Assembly (NCBI RefSeq): GCF_963676685.1
Contig: NC_092350.1
Location: 43,631,705-43,695,704, forward strand
DNA length: 64,000 nt
Source of the DNA: Mytilus edulis
Lineage: Eukaryota > Mollusca > Bivalvia > Mytilida > Mytilidae
Direction: 5' to 3'
In this document: in pieces, positions 12,201 to 22,561 of the stretch
Layout of the letters: every line of letters starts with the position of its first letter
Numbering within the stretch: the stretch's first letter is position 1
Notes under the pieces: generated by a model
Seen by the model: only the letters and a program-made list of their open reading frames with translations
What the model was told of the DNA's origin: nothing
The model's database searches: none
Program-made: the position numbers and the translations under genes

Positions 12201-13416
12201 TGTTCTTGTATATCTTTAATAAGATATTACTTAATATGTGTTCCGAATTTTAGAAATGAGATCATAAGACAATATTTCTTATCATTCGTTTGCCAGATTT
12301 ATAGTTACACAAAATTTAAATGAAATTTATTTATTTACAAAATACTCCGTTATTTCATAACAAATCAAATTGACTTAAAAAGAAGAGCCATCACATTTCA
12401 GAGGTAAATACATTTATTATTTGCTAATGTTGAAGTCGACTGTCAATTTGATGGATGTACAGGAAGGAAAGATATACACTCACCAAATATACATGCTTTA
12501 TTTCCGTATTTACTACAATTTTTATATATATTACACAATTTTATTCATTTTTACAATGTTATATATAAAGTCAGTCTTGTTGGTTCATAGATCGAGATAA
12601 ATTTTTATAAACGAAAACAAAGATACGCCAACTAACGATTAAATTAACCCATGCTGTTACAAATTGATTGAGTTATCTAATGCGTCGTTCACACGTTATT
12701 CGAATTCGATTCGCATTGACTAATTCGCATTCGGAGCGTTTTACGTCCAAACGGAAATTCTAGTTGCAATGCTCGTCAATTTTGCTTTACTGTCCGAACG
12801 ACGTTAAATTTTACTTCGTATCAACAAAAACGGATTTCTAATGCGAAATGGTTAATGCAAATTAGCCAATTCGAATTAATTCGAATTAAAAAGGAAGAGT
12901 GTGTGGACGCGATAAGCGAATTCGATTCGCATTCGATTCGAATTCAACTCGAATTAAATGTACGTGTGAACTAGGCATTACTAGTAAACCTCTTCAAACA
13001 GAAATCAAATCATTACAGTACTTATTCAAACGATGAGGACACTGATAAACTATTCTACCTTATAGAATCAACGAATAGCGACATAAAAGTTCCATATACA
13101 TTGAGTATTTACATCCATGCTCTTGCTAAGAGGGTGAAATCAAAACAGCGTTTTTTCTTTTGTTTGATAGGACAAAAGTAAGGATAACACAGGTGCCAAC
13201 CATGTCAAATTCAAATGCAGAAATTTCAAAGATAGTGGGAATGACTTCGATCTAAGCTATCCACCGGGGTATGGACCATATGGTTCTTACGGCGAGTGGA
13301 GTGATGCCTGTTCAGTTAACAGTGCCATTTGTGGTATAAAAACCAAGATTCAGCCACACACAGTATTCGCCGACGATACCGCACTCAATGATGTTAAATT
13401 CTTTTGTTGTGAATAA
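8924..13416 (+). CDS. Secreted PAN/apple-like plus VMO-I-like protein (4 exons)
   Basis: The exons are 8924-9242, 9885-9988, 11557-11748 and 13171-13416, joined by GT-AG introns in phases 1, 0 and 0. The protein has about 286 residues. Residues 1-20 form a hydrophobic signal peptide. Residues about 35-106 are cysteine-rich (ETQCANVC, NCCEIT, GCCHTVF) and look like a PAN/apple module. Residues about 114-286 match the vitelline membrane outer layer protein 1 fold. Visible hallmarks are GGVLGDWADEQFC, RWGDWTGETLCP, YGEWSDAC and the ending FADDTALNDVKFFCCE. VMO-I is a secreted beta-prism protein of egg coats and mucus with three internal repeats, and the G-x-W/D-W elements recur three times here. 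The ATG has A at -3. An egg-envelope, mucus or lectin-like extracellular role is inference. Confidence 0.88.
9885..9988 (+). CDS. Gene 1 exon 2 (first VMO-I-like strand set)
   Basis: The acceptor is TTTTAG at 9879-9884 after a T-rich tract, and the donor is AAG|GTATGC. It completes codon 107 and encodes residues 108-141, including NGGVLGDWADEQFC and YAIGYNMK. Confidence 0.87.
10473..10701 (+). repeat. 38-bp minisatellite, 6 units, in intron 2 of gene 1
   Basis: The word GATGAATCTC or a close variant begins at 10481, 10519, 10557, 10595, 10633 and 10671, spaced exactly 38 bp. Each unit also has TTTATGTGCTACCAAAGATAATC-type sequence. Differences between units are point changes only. Confidence 0.9.
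10711..10999 (+). repeat. Direct duplication of about 95 bp
   Basis: The segments at about 10711-10804 and 10903-10999 are near copies, both containing TTTCTGTATATTTCTTCTC followed by TCAACCTGAA and ending in ATGTCTCATT. About 95 bp separates them. The 76-codon frame at 10989 begins inside the second copy and has no recognisable domain. Confidence 0.8.
11557..11748 (+). CDS. Gene 1 exon 3 (second VMO-I-like repeat)
   Basis: The acceptor is CTACAG and the donor is AAT|GTAAGT. It encodes residues 142-205, including TDNTELNAIEIICGS and RWGDWTGETLCP. The N-T-E-L-N-A-I pattern matches the D-T-A-L-N-x-I/V motif of VMO-I repeats. Confidence 0.88.
12015..12058 (+). ncRNA. Hammerhead-like motif, decayed copy 1
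   Basis: The expected order is present: stem I GCGTTT, core CTGATTA (consensus CTGATGA), a stem II region, then GACGAAA, CGCGC, ATC and ATGCGC. Stem I still pairs at 5 of 6 positions, with changes relative to other copies on both strands. The altered core predicts loss of cleavage. It sits in intron 3 of gene 1, in a repeat starting near 11955 (CTTCAACTTCGTAATTTATT). Confidence 0.55.
12679..12980. mobile_element. MITE with about 20-bp terminal inverted repeats
   Basis: The left end TAATGCGTCGTTCACACGT matches the reverse complement of the right end ACGTGTGAACTAGGCATTA with a few mismatches. The 300-bp interior is rich in TTCGAAT/ATTCGAA words and has no reading frame. A TA duplication is possible. 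It lies in intron 3 of gene 1 and is non-autonomous. Confidence 0.7.
13171..13416 (+). CDS. Gene 1 exon 4 (third VMO-I-like repeat and stop)
   Basis: The acceptor is TTTGATAG after a T-rich tract. It encodes residues 206-286, including NTGANHVKFKC, YGPYGSYGEWSDAC and ADDTALNDVKFFCCE, and stops at TAA 13414-13416. The DDTALNDV-FFCC ending is the strongest VMO-I signature in the window. Confidence 0.9.
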   Translation, partial: DKSKDNTGANHVKFKCRNFKDSGNDFDLSYPPGYGPYGSYGEWSDACSVNSAICGIKTKIQPHTVFADDTALNDVKFFCCE

Positions 13417-13622
13417 AACGCTATTGTCACTTTAGCAACATGTACAATAATCAAATATCTTCAATCTTTTGTAGTTTTGACAAAGTTCAGAATGTTTAAA
13501 GATTGTTATATTTTCAAATTAATTGATTTCTATATTTTCAAATTAAAATATTGCTTTATTTTAAAATTAAAAGATAACATAACAATTTACGAACAATTGT
13601 GAAAAAAGTTTCTTTAAAGGGC

Positions 13623-13628
13623 AATAAA
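13623..13628 (+). terminator. Possible poly(A) signal of gene 1
   Basis: AATAAA lies 207 bp after the stop codon. Another AATAAA overlaps the stop codon itself (13412-13417) and is too early to be the usual choice. Confidence 0.4.
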
Positions 13629-13974
13629 TCTTGAAGGTTTCTTTTGTTGTTTTTTTATGTTTACAGAAATACACTAATTTCATAAACTTGATGTTGTCTT
13701 TTTCAAATACACGGTATTTATTACCAATTACACGAACTCTTTTTTTTTATTGATGACGTCATATTCTTGTTTTATGTGTACGAATTGCACGTCTAGCGTA
13801 ATTTTGGTCTTGGCATCTTTGATCAGTTTTTCCCATTATTGCACTTTTTTTTTGCGTCTTTGTTAGATTAATTTGTAGGTATGTCTGTTAACTTTATTTT
13901 CAGTTGGGTGTGTTGTATGTTATACACAAAATTGACTGCTTATGGTCCCAATGATCGTCACATAAACCTTTTAT

Positions 13975-14330
13975 GTCTAATTCAAAAGTCGAAAATAAAC
14001 AACAGACAATTCCATGCAAGAAGAAGACAAAAAAAAAAACAACAACAAAACACCCAACAACAACAGAACGCAATACACAACATAAAGACTAAGCAATGCA
14101 AGCCCCTACAAAAAACCGATGGTGATCTCAGGTATTCCGGATTGGTAACCAGATCCTGCTCTAAATTGGTACGTAAAAACTGATGATAAATCTTATTCAG
14201 CAGAACAAATTTGGGAAAGGGAGAGCGGGTTTTTGTTAACGGCTATTGAAATAATCTGTCGTCATATGTATTATGGAAACAGAAATTTCGTAACGGCCAA
14301 CCAAATCGTTATAGCGTCTGTAAAATTCTT
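13975..14330 (+). repeat. Interspersed repeat, 'gataccagagggac' family, 3' part
   Basis: AAAGTCGAAAATAAAC, CACAACATAAAGACTAAG and GGTGATCTCAGGTATTCC followed by CAGATCCTGCTC match the order in the copy at 62165-62640. It contains an A-rich and (CAA)n-like stretch at 14028-14065. Confidence 0.7.
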
Positions 14331-15150
14331 GACGACATGATTCACATTTTACAATTGGGAAATTTTAATCCTATTTTTGTTGGAATGTTTCGTTCTTTAC
14401 CGACCCTCATCATCAATTTGTATTCAATTTCAACTTTTTAGTCAAGAAAGGAGACAGACTTAACTGTATCTCTATTTCAAGTTCAAAGGGAAAGATAGTT
14501 TCAACATCGTCACCACAATTTGATATATTGATTAAGAGAGCATCGTCCATGTAGCACCACCATGAAGTTCAAAAAATTGACTCTTTATCTGGAAGCAGCA
14601 GTCATACATTCAGAAATGCTTTCAAGTCTATGATTATAAATAAACTGACGGGTTTCCTACCTTATCAAAAAGATAGAGGTCGTGAAAGCTTTACCAGATG
14701 TGCACGACAAAGATGTTATCGTTTCAGAAAAGAAACACTGAAAAAAGATGTCTTTTTTTATTTGAAAAAAAAAAGATTATATAAAGGAATATCTCTCTTA
14801 ACTTTGAATTAACCGCAAATCTTGGAAACCCACGTATACCCCAACTTCATTCACGAAAGAGAAGATTTAAAAAAATACAAATCCATTCCTTATCTCCTTG
14901 ATATAATAATAATGTTAAACTCGACATAACATTATTTTACACTTCTGAACACCAAGAATTATACAAAAAAAAAAGATGGCCTTCTGAAATAGTTTGAAAA
15001 TGTTTTCTGCCAGTGTGATCAATGTGAAGTGGATGTCTAAAAGTTTTAACAATCTACTGCAAAATCGTCAATCACGATCAGTACAATTTTGCAGTAATAT
15101 CATAAACTTCAGAAAATATAAAACGAAAATTTACTTATCAATTTGCAAAA
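14330..15150. other. Intergenic DNA
   Basis: I see only short frames without motifs and A-rich runs. Confidence 0.3.
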
Positions 15151-15640
15151 TCAAGAGCTCAAACACATCAAACGAATGGAAATCAACTGTTATATTTCTG
15201 ACTTGGTACAGTCATTTGCTTATGTAGAAAATGGTGGACAAAGCCTGGTTTTATAGATAGCTCAACCTTTCACTTGTTTGATTGTCGAATAGTATTTCTT
15301 GATATTAACAACAATGTGTGAGTAATACAAACAGACATAATAGGTCAAAACAAATGGGTACAGCAGTCAACATTGTGTTATACATGTACTCCAAGTTAAT
15401 ATAACAAAAAAACAACTATTTCAACAAAGACAACAACATGGCATGTAGAGACTATATAGAAAAAGCACATTTATTTAACAAATTAAAAGAAAAGAATACA
15501 TAAAGACCATTGCACAACAAGACCATTTTATAGTTAAAAATCGGTGGTATTCTTTATCTCAAACCAGTAAACATGAGTAATGTCATTCTACGCAAATGAA
15601 TTGTCAATGTTGTATCAATATAAGGCAAATTGAAAACGAT
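15150..15640 (+). repeat. Interspersed repeat, 'ctgacttggtaca' family
   Basis: AAACACATCAAACGAATGG, TTTCTGACTTGGTACAG, CCTGGTTTTATAG and CAGCAGTCAACATTGTGTTA occur in an order also seen at 42600, 46080, 60740 and, in part, 61850 and 63590 (minus). This is a common Mytilus-type repeat of unknown class. Confidence 0.7.
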
Positions 15641-16360
15641 TTCATAAAATTCCAGAATACAGTTCACTGATTAGAATAACATGTACCTAAGAGTATAGTA
15701 GCAAACAATACACATCCAACAACCAATGTATTTGGTGTAAAGACGTCAAAAACAGTCAAGGAAAAAACAAGACTTTGTGCATTGTTTAGATACAGGTATC
15801 GACAGATTATGGATCCATGAATATGCTTTATTAAGTAACAAACTATCTTCAATATAGTCGAAAGTAAAATTAATAAAATCTTTACAAGATGTTTTTTGTT
15901 CAGTTTGGATCTAAGTGAAGTATGATTTGCAATGACATGGGGCAAGTAATTTGTATTTAACTGAATTAACAAATGTCCTGAGTGATTACTGTCCAATGTG
16001 TATTTTAATCATTGGAAGATACGTAAAGATAATATAGACCAGTGCATGCCGAGTTCCATTAAAAAACAATGTAACAAGTACGTTGCTGTTCACGAGACAG
16101 CTACTGATTGTGTCCATTTGCATTGCGAGTAATGCATGCATAGCTGGTAACACCTATTCTGTCTATGCATCTGATTTTGCTGTTTTTAGTTTTAATGCGA
16201 TTCCCTAAGTTACTGATATATTGGGGCACCAAATCGCCTTGCACTGTGCCTTACGCGCTAGACCACTCGACTACATAGGCTTCACAAAAATAAAGCTTAC
16301 GGTGGCCGGATGTTACCTTTCCTCATCAGTTTTAATCTAGCGCCGTAACACAGTACATGA
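15640..16360. other. Intergenic DNA; possible tRNA-derived SINE head at about 16250-16285 (minus)
   Basis: On the minus strand, GCCTATGTAGTCGAGTGG then TCTAGCGCGT resembles the 5' half of a tRNA with an A box. No convincing B box follows at the right distance, so it is not a functional tRNA gene. The 110-codon minus frame at 15664-15996 has no recognisable domain. Confidence 0.3.
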
Positions 16361-16364
16361 TATA

Positions 16365-16440
16365 AAAGAGGGACGAAAGATACCAGAGGGACAGTCAAAC
16401 TCGTAAATCAAAAATAATCTGACAAACGACATGAAGATGG
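16365..16440 (+). repeat. Interspersed repeat fragment, 'gataccagagggac' family
   Basis: It contains GAGGGACGAAAGATACCAG then GGGACAGTCAAACTCGTAA, the 5' part of the repeat seen in full at 62165. Confidence 0.8.
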
Positions 16441-16949
16441 GATTGTTACAGATCAGCTAAATTATCTATAGAAGAGGATCCTACAAATTAATGTAAGATG
16501 CAGTCACAGAAATAATAATGTTATGATTACCATGATTACGTCTGAACCAGTGACGACTCTAGAACAGAATGTATCCATCAGATCACCAGCATTGGTGGTG
16601 ATCATACAAGACTGAAAATGCATTCTGTATATATAATTCGTCTAAACAACAGTCTAACAATATTAGATCTGTAAATTTGCTTTCGCAAATATTTTGTTCT
16701 TCACTCGCTAGGATTCGAACTGATGTATATATATGTTGTTATACATATATATATATAAAACGTCTGAATAATAGTCAACGATTTTCCCCTTCTTGGGCGC
16801 TGGATCGTTACAAGTAACGATACATGTACACAAATAAATTATATAAACGTCTAAGAAGTGTACATAACAAAACCAATAACATAAAAAGGAACTATAAATG
16901 TAATTATTTATAAATATTTTGGATAACAGATATCCTTCATTGGTATATA

Positions 16950-17142
16950 TGATTGTGATGTTGAATGAATCAATTATCAGTCTACTTAGATTAAGCTGTT
17001 ACAATCTTGAAATTTATACAATAAAAAAGTCAAACCGAACATCAGGTAAGACGCTTGGTTGACTTTTTTATTGTATAAATTTCAAGATTGTTACAGCTCA
17101 ATCTAAGTAGACTGATAATTGATACATTCAACATCCCAATCA
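16950..17142. repeat. Near-perfect long hairpin (fold-back element)
   Basis: The left arm 16950-17036 and right arm 17053-17142 are reverse complements with only a few differences. Both hold TTGAAATTTATACAAT or its complement, and CTACTTAGATT/AATCTAAGTAG. The loop is about 16 nt. Arms this similar imply a recent or gene-converted fold-back element. Confidence 0.85.
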
Positions 17143-17960
17143 AGCTCCTTTCAAATTCATGCTGTTTTGAACAATATCTAAACATGTTTGTTTGGACTAA
17201 TAATTGTGAAAGGTAACATTTATTGTACTTTCCTACAAATTTCAAAATTCGTTTTAAATGCACTTTCCATTTCTAGAAACCATTGAAACATTGAAAGGTA
17301 AACATATGAGGCAATGGCATTTCCATATACATTTAAACACTAGTACATGTATAAGACCTTACCCCATGTCACGAGGTTGGGTATAATAAATGGGCTGATA
17401 TGGAAAATGCTGCCTTTTTCTATAAATAAGTCTTTTAAGTGTCAATTGATGGATATTTGAATTATACACTCAGGCAACTTACTTCATCTTACTTTGGTCC
17501 ATTTCTATCTGTTTTTTGGTGGCTCTCCATAAGTTTACTCCCAACTATCATAAAGGTGAAATCATAAAATGCGATCGGGAAACAATTATTGACTAGGTCT
17601 CCCCATTAAACCTGACACAATGGTGCTGAACATCTGTCAAAAAAGGCTATCCAAAATTTGTCTAGATTCTATTCATTGAGTTGAAAATTGAAAGATATAA
17701 GCGCTGTAGAAACCGATTTTGAAAGGGGTCAGTTAAATAACATTACTTACACCAGAATGTAATAAAATGTAATTGGAACCATTTGCATTCGTCATGTTCA
17801 TCATGTTTTCTCATGAAATATAGTAAAATTGCTGAAAACCCCCTCCTTAATAATAGAAATTTACTACTTTACATTCATCATAATATCTTTGGATTTGAAA
17901 CACCTACCAGGGTTAAGAATTTCATGGTGTATCTAATATATAACATATGGAGAAACGGTG
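17143..17960. other. Intergenic DNA
   Basis: Nothing is recognised apart from short frames. Confidence 0.3.
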
Positions 17961-18073
17961 TTACTCAGGAATAGATTACCTTAGCTGTATTAGGAAAAAA
18001 CTGTTAGGAATTTTGGTCCTCAATGCTCTTCAACTTCGTACTTTATTTGGCATTTTAAACATTTGGGATTCGA

Positions 18074-18117
18074 GCATCACTGATGAGTCTTCAGTAGACT
18101 AAACGCGCGTCTGGCAT
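18074..18117 (+). ncRNA. Hammerhead ribozyme motif, decayed copy 2
   Basis: CTGATGA at 18080-18086, stem II GTCT-tcagt-AGAC, then TAAA in place of GAAA, CGCGCGTC and TGGCAT. Stem II is perfect and the cleavage triplet GTC is kept. The G-to-T change in GAAA and two unpaired positions in stem I predict an inactive copy. The repeat around it spans about 17971-18155. Confidence 0.65.
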
Positions 18118-18179
18118 ACATACAAAATTTAAATCCTGATTTCTATGATATGTTTATTTACAATAAAGGAGAAAAATTA

Positions 18180-18440
18180 TTGATTGATTGTTTGGTGTTT
18201 AACGCCACATTCAAGACTATTGTCCCATTTCATTGCTTTTCTTTAGTTTTATTGGCGGATGAAGCTAAAGTGCCAGCAGCCCTTTTCACAAAAAATCTTA
18301 AAATAAATTTTACTCTTAAGAATAATCTAAAGATTTTTAGGTTTTTCACAAAAAATCTTACGTAAATCTTAAGAGTAAAAATTATCGTAACTTTAAGAGT
18401 GCTATTACCCACTCTTAAGTATATATTTTAAACTTAAGAG
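18180..18440 (+). repeat. Dispersed repeat with repeated 'aaaaatctta' and 'cttaag' words
   Basis: It starts with TTGATTGTTTGGTGTTTAACG, a word I know from bivalve dispersed repeats. CACAAAAAATCTTA appears twice (about 18287 and 18347) and ACTCTTAAG/CTTAAGAG words occur in both orientations. It could include the terminal region of the Harbinger-like element that follows. Confidence 0.45.
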
Positions 18441-18460
18441 AAATCTTAAGTTAATTTAAA

Positions 18461-18678
18461 ATGGCTGCCTTATTTATTTTCGACATTGTAAACAGAAGAG
18501 CTTCGAGAAGAGATCGCGTTTTCGTGACAGAACCGACGACCTTGATTTTCTTAATGATGACCAGCTAATAGCACGGTATCGTTTCCCCAGTCAGTCTATT
18601 TTAGACTTAACAAACACACTCAGAGATGCCATTGAAAGACCTTCAAACAGATCAAATGCAATCCCTCCGCATATTCAA
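18461..18678 (+). pseudogene. PIF/Harbinger transposase (HARBI1-like) first exon, frameshifted
   Basis: From ATG 18461 one frame gives MAALFIFDIVNRRASRRDRVF. The similarity then continues in another frame as RDRTDDLDF-LNDDQLIARYRF and SQSILDLTNTLRD, ending NAIPPHIQ before a GTAAGT donor at 18679. This is the N-terminal helix-rich part of HARBI1-type nucleases, which normally reads R-R-x-R-V-F-R-D-R without a break. A one-base loss near 18523 explains the shift. No catalytic DDE exon is visible downstream. Confidence 0.65.
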
Positions 18679-18679
18679 G

Positions 18680-21290
18680 TAAGTATAACACAACACAAAT
18701 AACATTTTTCTTCCGTCTTGAAGTTGAATGTGCATATTTGGTGCTTTCTATCACGTCCGCTATGAAGTGAATGATTGCAAATTATGTTACGCCAATCCCG
18801 AACACTTACATACAAGCAAGACTCGAGGTTGTACAGATTTTTTAGAACGTTAAAGATCAATAAACCTTTCTTTCCTAAGTCTGTCAGAGTGGAGCCAAAG
18901 TTCATAAGGTGCACGAATAATATACCGGACTGCACCGTACGATAACAATATCATATTGTCAAAAACATATTAACCCGGTCTTTGCTATGCAACAAAAAAA
19001 TACGTAAAATTCTACATCCAGCAGATCGATATTGATATCAACATGGAAAATAAACACACATTTTCCACACGTATTTTGTTGTATAATTGAAGAAATCTTC
19101 GAATGTAAACTCTGTTGACGCTTTGGTAAAGAGTGCTTTCTTTCACGTCCGCATTTCTATGAAGTATGGCATGCCAAGTTAACATTTAAAATAATGATTA
19201 CTACAGATGGAAGACACAAATAACAGAAAAGTACATACTAACATACATTGTTATTCATAGGAGATAGGAGAGACCACATGATAATTTGGATATATTACAC
19301 AGTGATTTAATTTAGATATTTTTTAATAAAGAGGGCATGGTGTATACTGTCCCTAATATTTATATCCAACACATATTTAACAAATTGTGTTTAAACGGAA
19401 AACTGTAATAAAGATGAAACAAACCTGTCCAACACTTTGGTATATCTTGGGTATAAACTTCAAATAAATATCTGATATTCACATAGGATATAATAACATA
19501 AAAATTATTGTACTTATGGGGATTGCACAGATATTCCGACAACTCATAAGTTCGACACCCCACTGGTCCACCACCCCAATATTCCGACAAAGGTTAGTAA
19601 CTGCCATAATAGAAAATTACTTCATGAGGGTGTGGATGTAGGTTTATAGAATAGAGAATAATGGGGGGGGGGGGGGGGGGGGGGGGTATAAAGAATAAAG
19701 AAAAATGGACCAAAAAAAAAATAAATCAGATATGACCACTGAACTCCCAAATCCAGACACCCATTCGTAGAACAGTTATTGGCATGGTATTTGAACTATA
19801 TTCGTGCTAATAGTAATATCACAGAAACAGATTGAAATGTTACCGTGATTCTTCTAAATGGCCTTACTATGATTCGTCAGAGGTCTTAAATAAGTGACAT
19901 TTTCGGAAAAAAATACCGTGATGCGTCAAAACAATTGAATTTTAATCGTCATATAGAAAGTATACATTTTATCGTAATGCATCAACAATAACGGTAAACG
20001 GCATTTTGCAAGAATTTTTACCGTTATTCGTCATGAAGGTAACCCCATTACTACCGTCTTAATAGACATGATGGGTTTTTAAGACACTTGGTATTCTGCA
20101 TATTTGACATTAATTTCCATATACAAGGGTCGTCCTATGTCCGTGCTTAGAGCCTCAGAATAACTTGTCAAAATCAGGGTCAGTCATAGGAACTGATTAA
20201 AAAGAAAGGCGAAAGAAATTAAATAGTCAATTAAGCTCAAAGGTAGAAAACAAAACCATAATACCGTGACGTTTATAAAAAGAAACCCAAGGCGCACAGC
20301 ACTCCACTTACCACAACGCAGAAAACTTAAATAATAATCATAAGCAATACCGACGCCTCCCCCCCCCCAAAAAAAAAAACAAAAAAAAACGGGGTGTTCT
20401 CATGTGCTTGTTTTAAGCAATGACGGCTTTCATTATACTGCATTCATTTCTTAATAATTTCCCTTGTGAGATTGTAATGTTGTAGTTCTGTTGGGTAGTT
20501 TTCTATCCTTTAAATTATTTTTTTTTACATATATGAAACCGTCCCGTGTGTTTTTTTTCGTTTAACCGATTACATGTTTTGTAAAGCCATGATCTTTTAA
20601 GCTTAAAATACTATATATTGAATTTTGAGCATTATTGTAGTCAGGCAAATGGTGACCTAGCTATAGCTGCTTAAATCTTAATTAACCCTTTTAGTGTGAA
20701 TAGTTGTTTTATCAACATTCATGCCAAATCAATACAATTCTTTTTGAAAGTATATGGATTTCCACTGGCGGATCAAGAAACTTTCATTGGTGGGGGCCCA
20801 CTGACTGCCTAAGAGGGGACCCGCTCCAGTCACGCTTCAGTGATTCCCTATATAAGCAAACATTTTTTTCCCCAAAAAGTGGGGATTATTCACACCTCAG
20901 ATATATATCACATTCATCCGTTTAAAATCAGTTTCTGATCACTTTAGCTCTCGCAATTTCCAGTATTGAGTACACTATTTGTAATATCCAGTGTACAAAT
21001 TGTTTATTGATAGTCGCAAAGAGAGAACCAATGATTTTTGATCTTTAAATGACCTTTCAGTAGGAAAACTAACAATCTAAAGGACAAAAAATAAATAATA
21101 TTGATAGATACATGCGACATACACAGTAAGATCATAACTGGAATTTAAGGGAACAATTATAGTTGTCCCCCCTTATATTTTTCTGCTTTGGCACACTGAC
21201 ACAATGCATATATATATGAAATTGTTTTGTAATGGTTCATAATTATATTAATATATAAGAACCATTCATTCATAATAAATTTGTGTAAGG
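18680..21290. other. Intergenic DNA with decayed repeats
   Basis: There is a G homopolymer at 19663-19686 and a C/A tract near 20357-20390. A region at 19850-20040 has recurring ACCGTgATgCGTCA-like words. Otherwise nothing is recognised. Confidence 0.35.
19663..19686 (+). repeat. Poly-G tract, 24 G
   Basis: An uninterrupted run of 24 G residues, able to form a G-quadruplex. Its length may be inexact because such runs are hard to sequence. Confidence 0.85.
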
Positions 21291-21294
21291 ATGT

Positions 21295-21513
21295 TTATGT
21301 ACCATTATTGATAGCATAAGTGCCAAAGTTCTTAGTGGATCTAGTTTCTATTAAATAGGTTGATGTTAAAGTGCAAAATTCGTCAATTAAATCGGTCGCC
21401 TCGTCATTTGTTTTCACATATTCGTAGTTATTCGATAAGTTAATAGTAAATAAATCAAGCCATGGTGGGGTCTCAGCTTCTTTGGGAATATTGGTGTCCC
21501 CGCTCACTTCCAT
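21295..21513 (-). CDS. Possible first exon or small protein of 72 residues
   Basis: The frame begins MEVSGDTNIPKEAETPPWLD and includes NEATDLIDEFC-type acidic and polar composition with a FCTLTSTYLIETRSTKNFG stretch. The composition is balanced and protein-like, unlike the lysine/isoleucine-rich noise frames nearby. I do not recognise the family. A GGTACAT near the 3' end could be a splice donor, so this may be exon 1 of a gene running leftwards, divergent from gene 2. No further exon is seen. Confidence 0.35.
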   Translation of the reverse strand: MEVSGDTNIPKEAETPPWLDLFTINLSNNYEYVKTNDEATDLIDEFCTLTSTYLIETRSTKNFGTYAINNGT

Positions 21514-22458
21514 AATGATATTGTACTATAAATAGAATAAAAAAATCGGTTTTATTTTTATTACAATTGAATGCGCATGCTCGTCATATCTGACTTCCAG
21601 ATCGTATTTTAATCGTTGACATTATCCCCGATCCACACATTCCATACATTCGTCATGACTACTTCCTGTTTGTCAAAATATATATTAAGTTGACAGAGGT
21701 AAGACTTTTCGAATTACAAAACCAAAAGAATATAGTTTATTAGGATTTACAAAAGTATTTTTGGAACAAACTATTTTGACTTTAAAGTGTGATTGTATGA
21801 AGATTTTGCAATAAGCATACAGAAACCGAAAGTAAATATTAAGAAGTTATCATTTCAAAAAAGCTTTTAAACAGTCAATAAATACAAGATTCATTACTTA
21901 TTCGAATTATACTAGGAAAACAATTTTCTACAACAACGTCAATTTTATTGATCTTTGTGCGTGATCTAAATTAATTCACAGTGTGCAAGGGGCGAATCGA
22001 ATAGTTTGAAACTAAATTCTTGCTTAACACCTGTGTCAAACTTAAACTGTTCTATTATTTGCCTTTCAGATGCTAATTATATAGAGTTATATTTTCATAT
22101 GTCGAATAAAAATTATAGTACCAAACATCTTATTTTGAGAATTTACATCGTTTGAAATAAGTTAAACTGTTAAACATAATTATCCAATTACAGAACACAA
22201 TTTATCTATATCAGGCAACTGTTTAAAAAAAACCCATTAAAACTGTATTTATTACATATAATGGGATGAGGTAAAACATCAATAAATATAAGAGCTCTTT
22301 TACTGGTCAATGACAACCTGTATTGTGATCTATTATTCCAGAAAATGTACAAAAAAAAATTAACTGCCAATGTTGTATAAAAATACAGATGAAGAAATGG
22401 AAATTAATTGGTAAAATGTCCATGATGTGAGAGGATATATTGATATTACTCATTAAAC

Positions 22459-22561
22459 ATGGAGGAACAACCTTCAACATCAGGTAGCCTAAAACGATTC
22501 ATACCACAAGAATTACAAGAGGAAATCGATGTGATAGCTGAGAAACGACCGCGAATAACAG
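22459..22561 (+). CDS. Gene 2 exon 1
   Basis: It encodes MEEQPSTSGSLKRF... to residue 34 plus one base. The donor is G|GTATTT. The segment is polar and low in complexity, and the KRPR near its end could be a nuclear-type basic patch. It joins exon 2 in phase across a 15.9-kb intron, so the link is the least certain of the six. Confidence 0.7.

Noticed and set aside
13881..14183. 100-codon frame rich in lysine and glutamine
   Set aside because: It is created by an A-rich and (CAA)n stretch inside a dispersed repeat.
16250..16285. Minus-strand tRNA gene
   Set aside because: Only an A-box-like 5' half is present. No B box or 3' acceptor arm follows at tRNA spacing.
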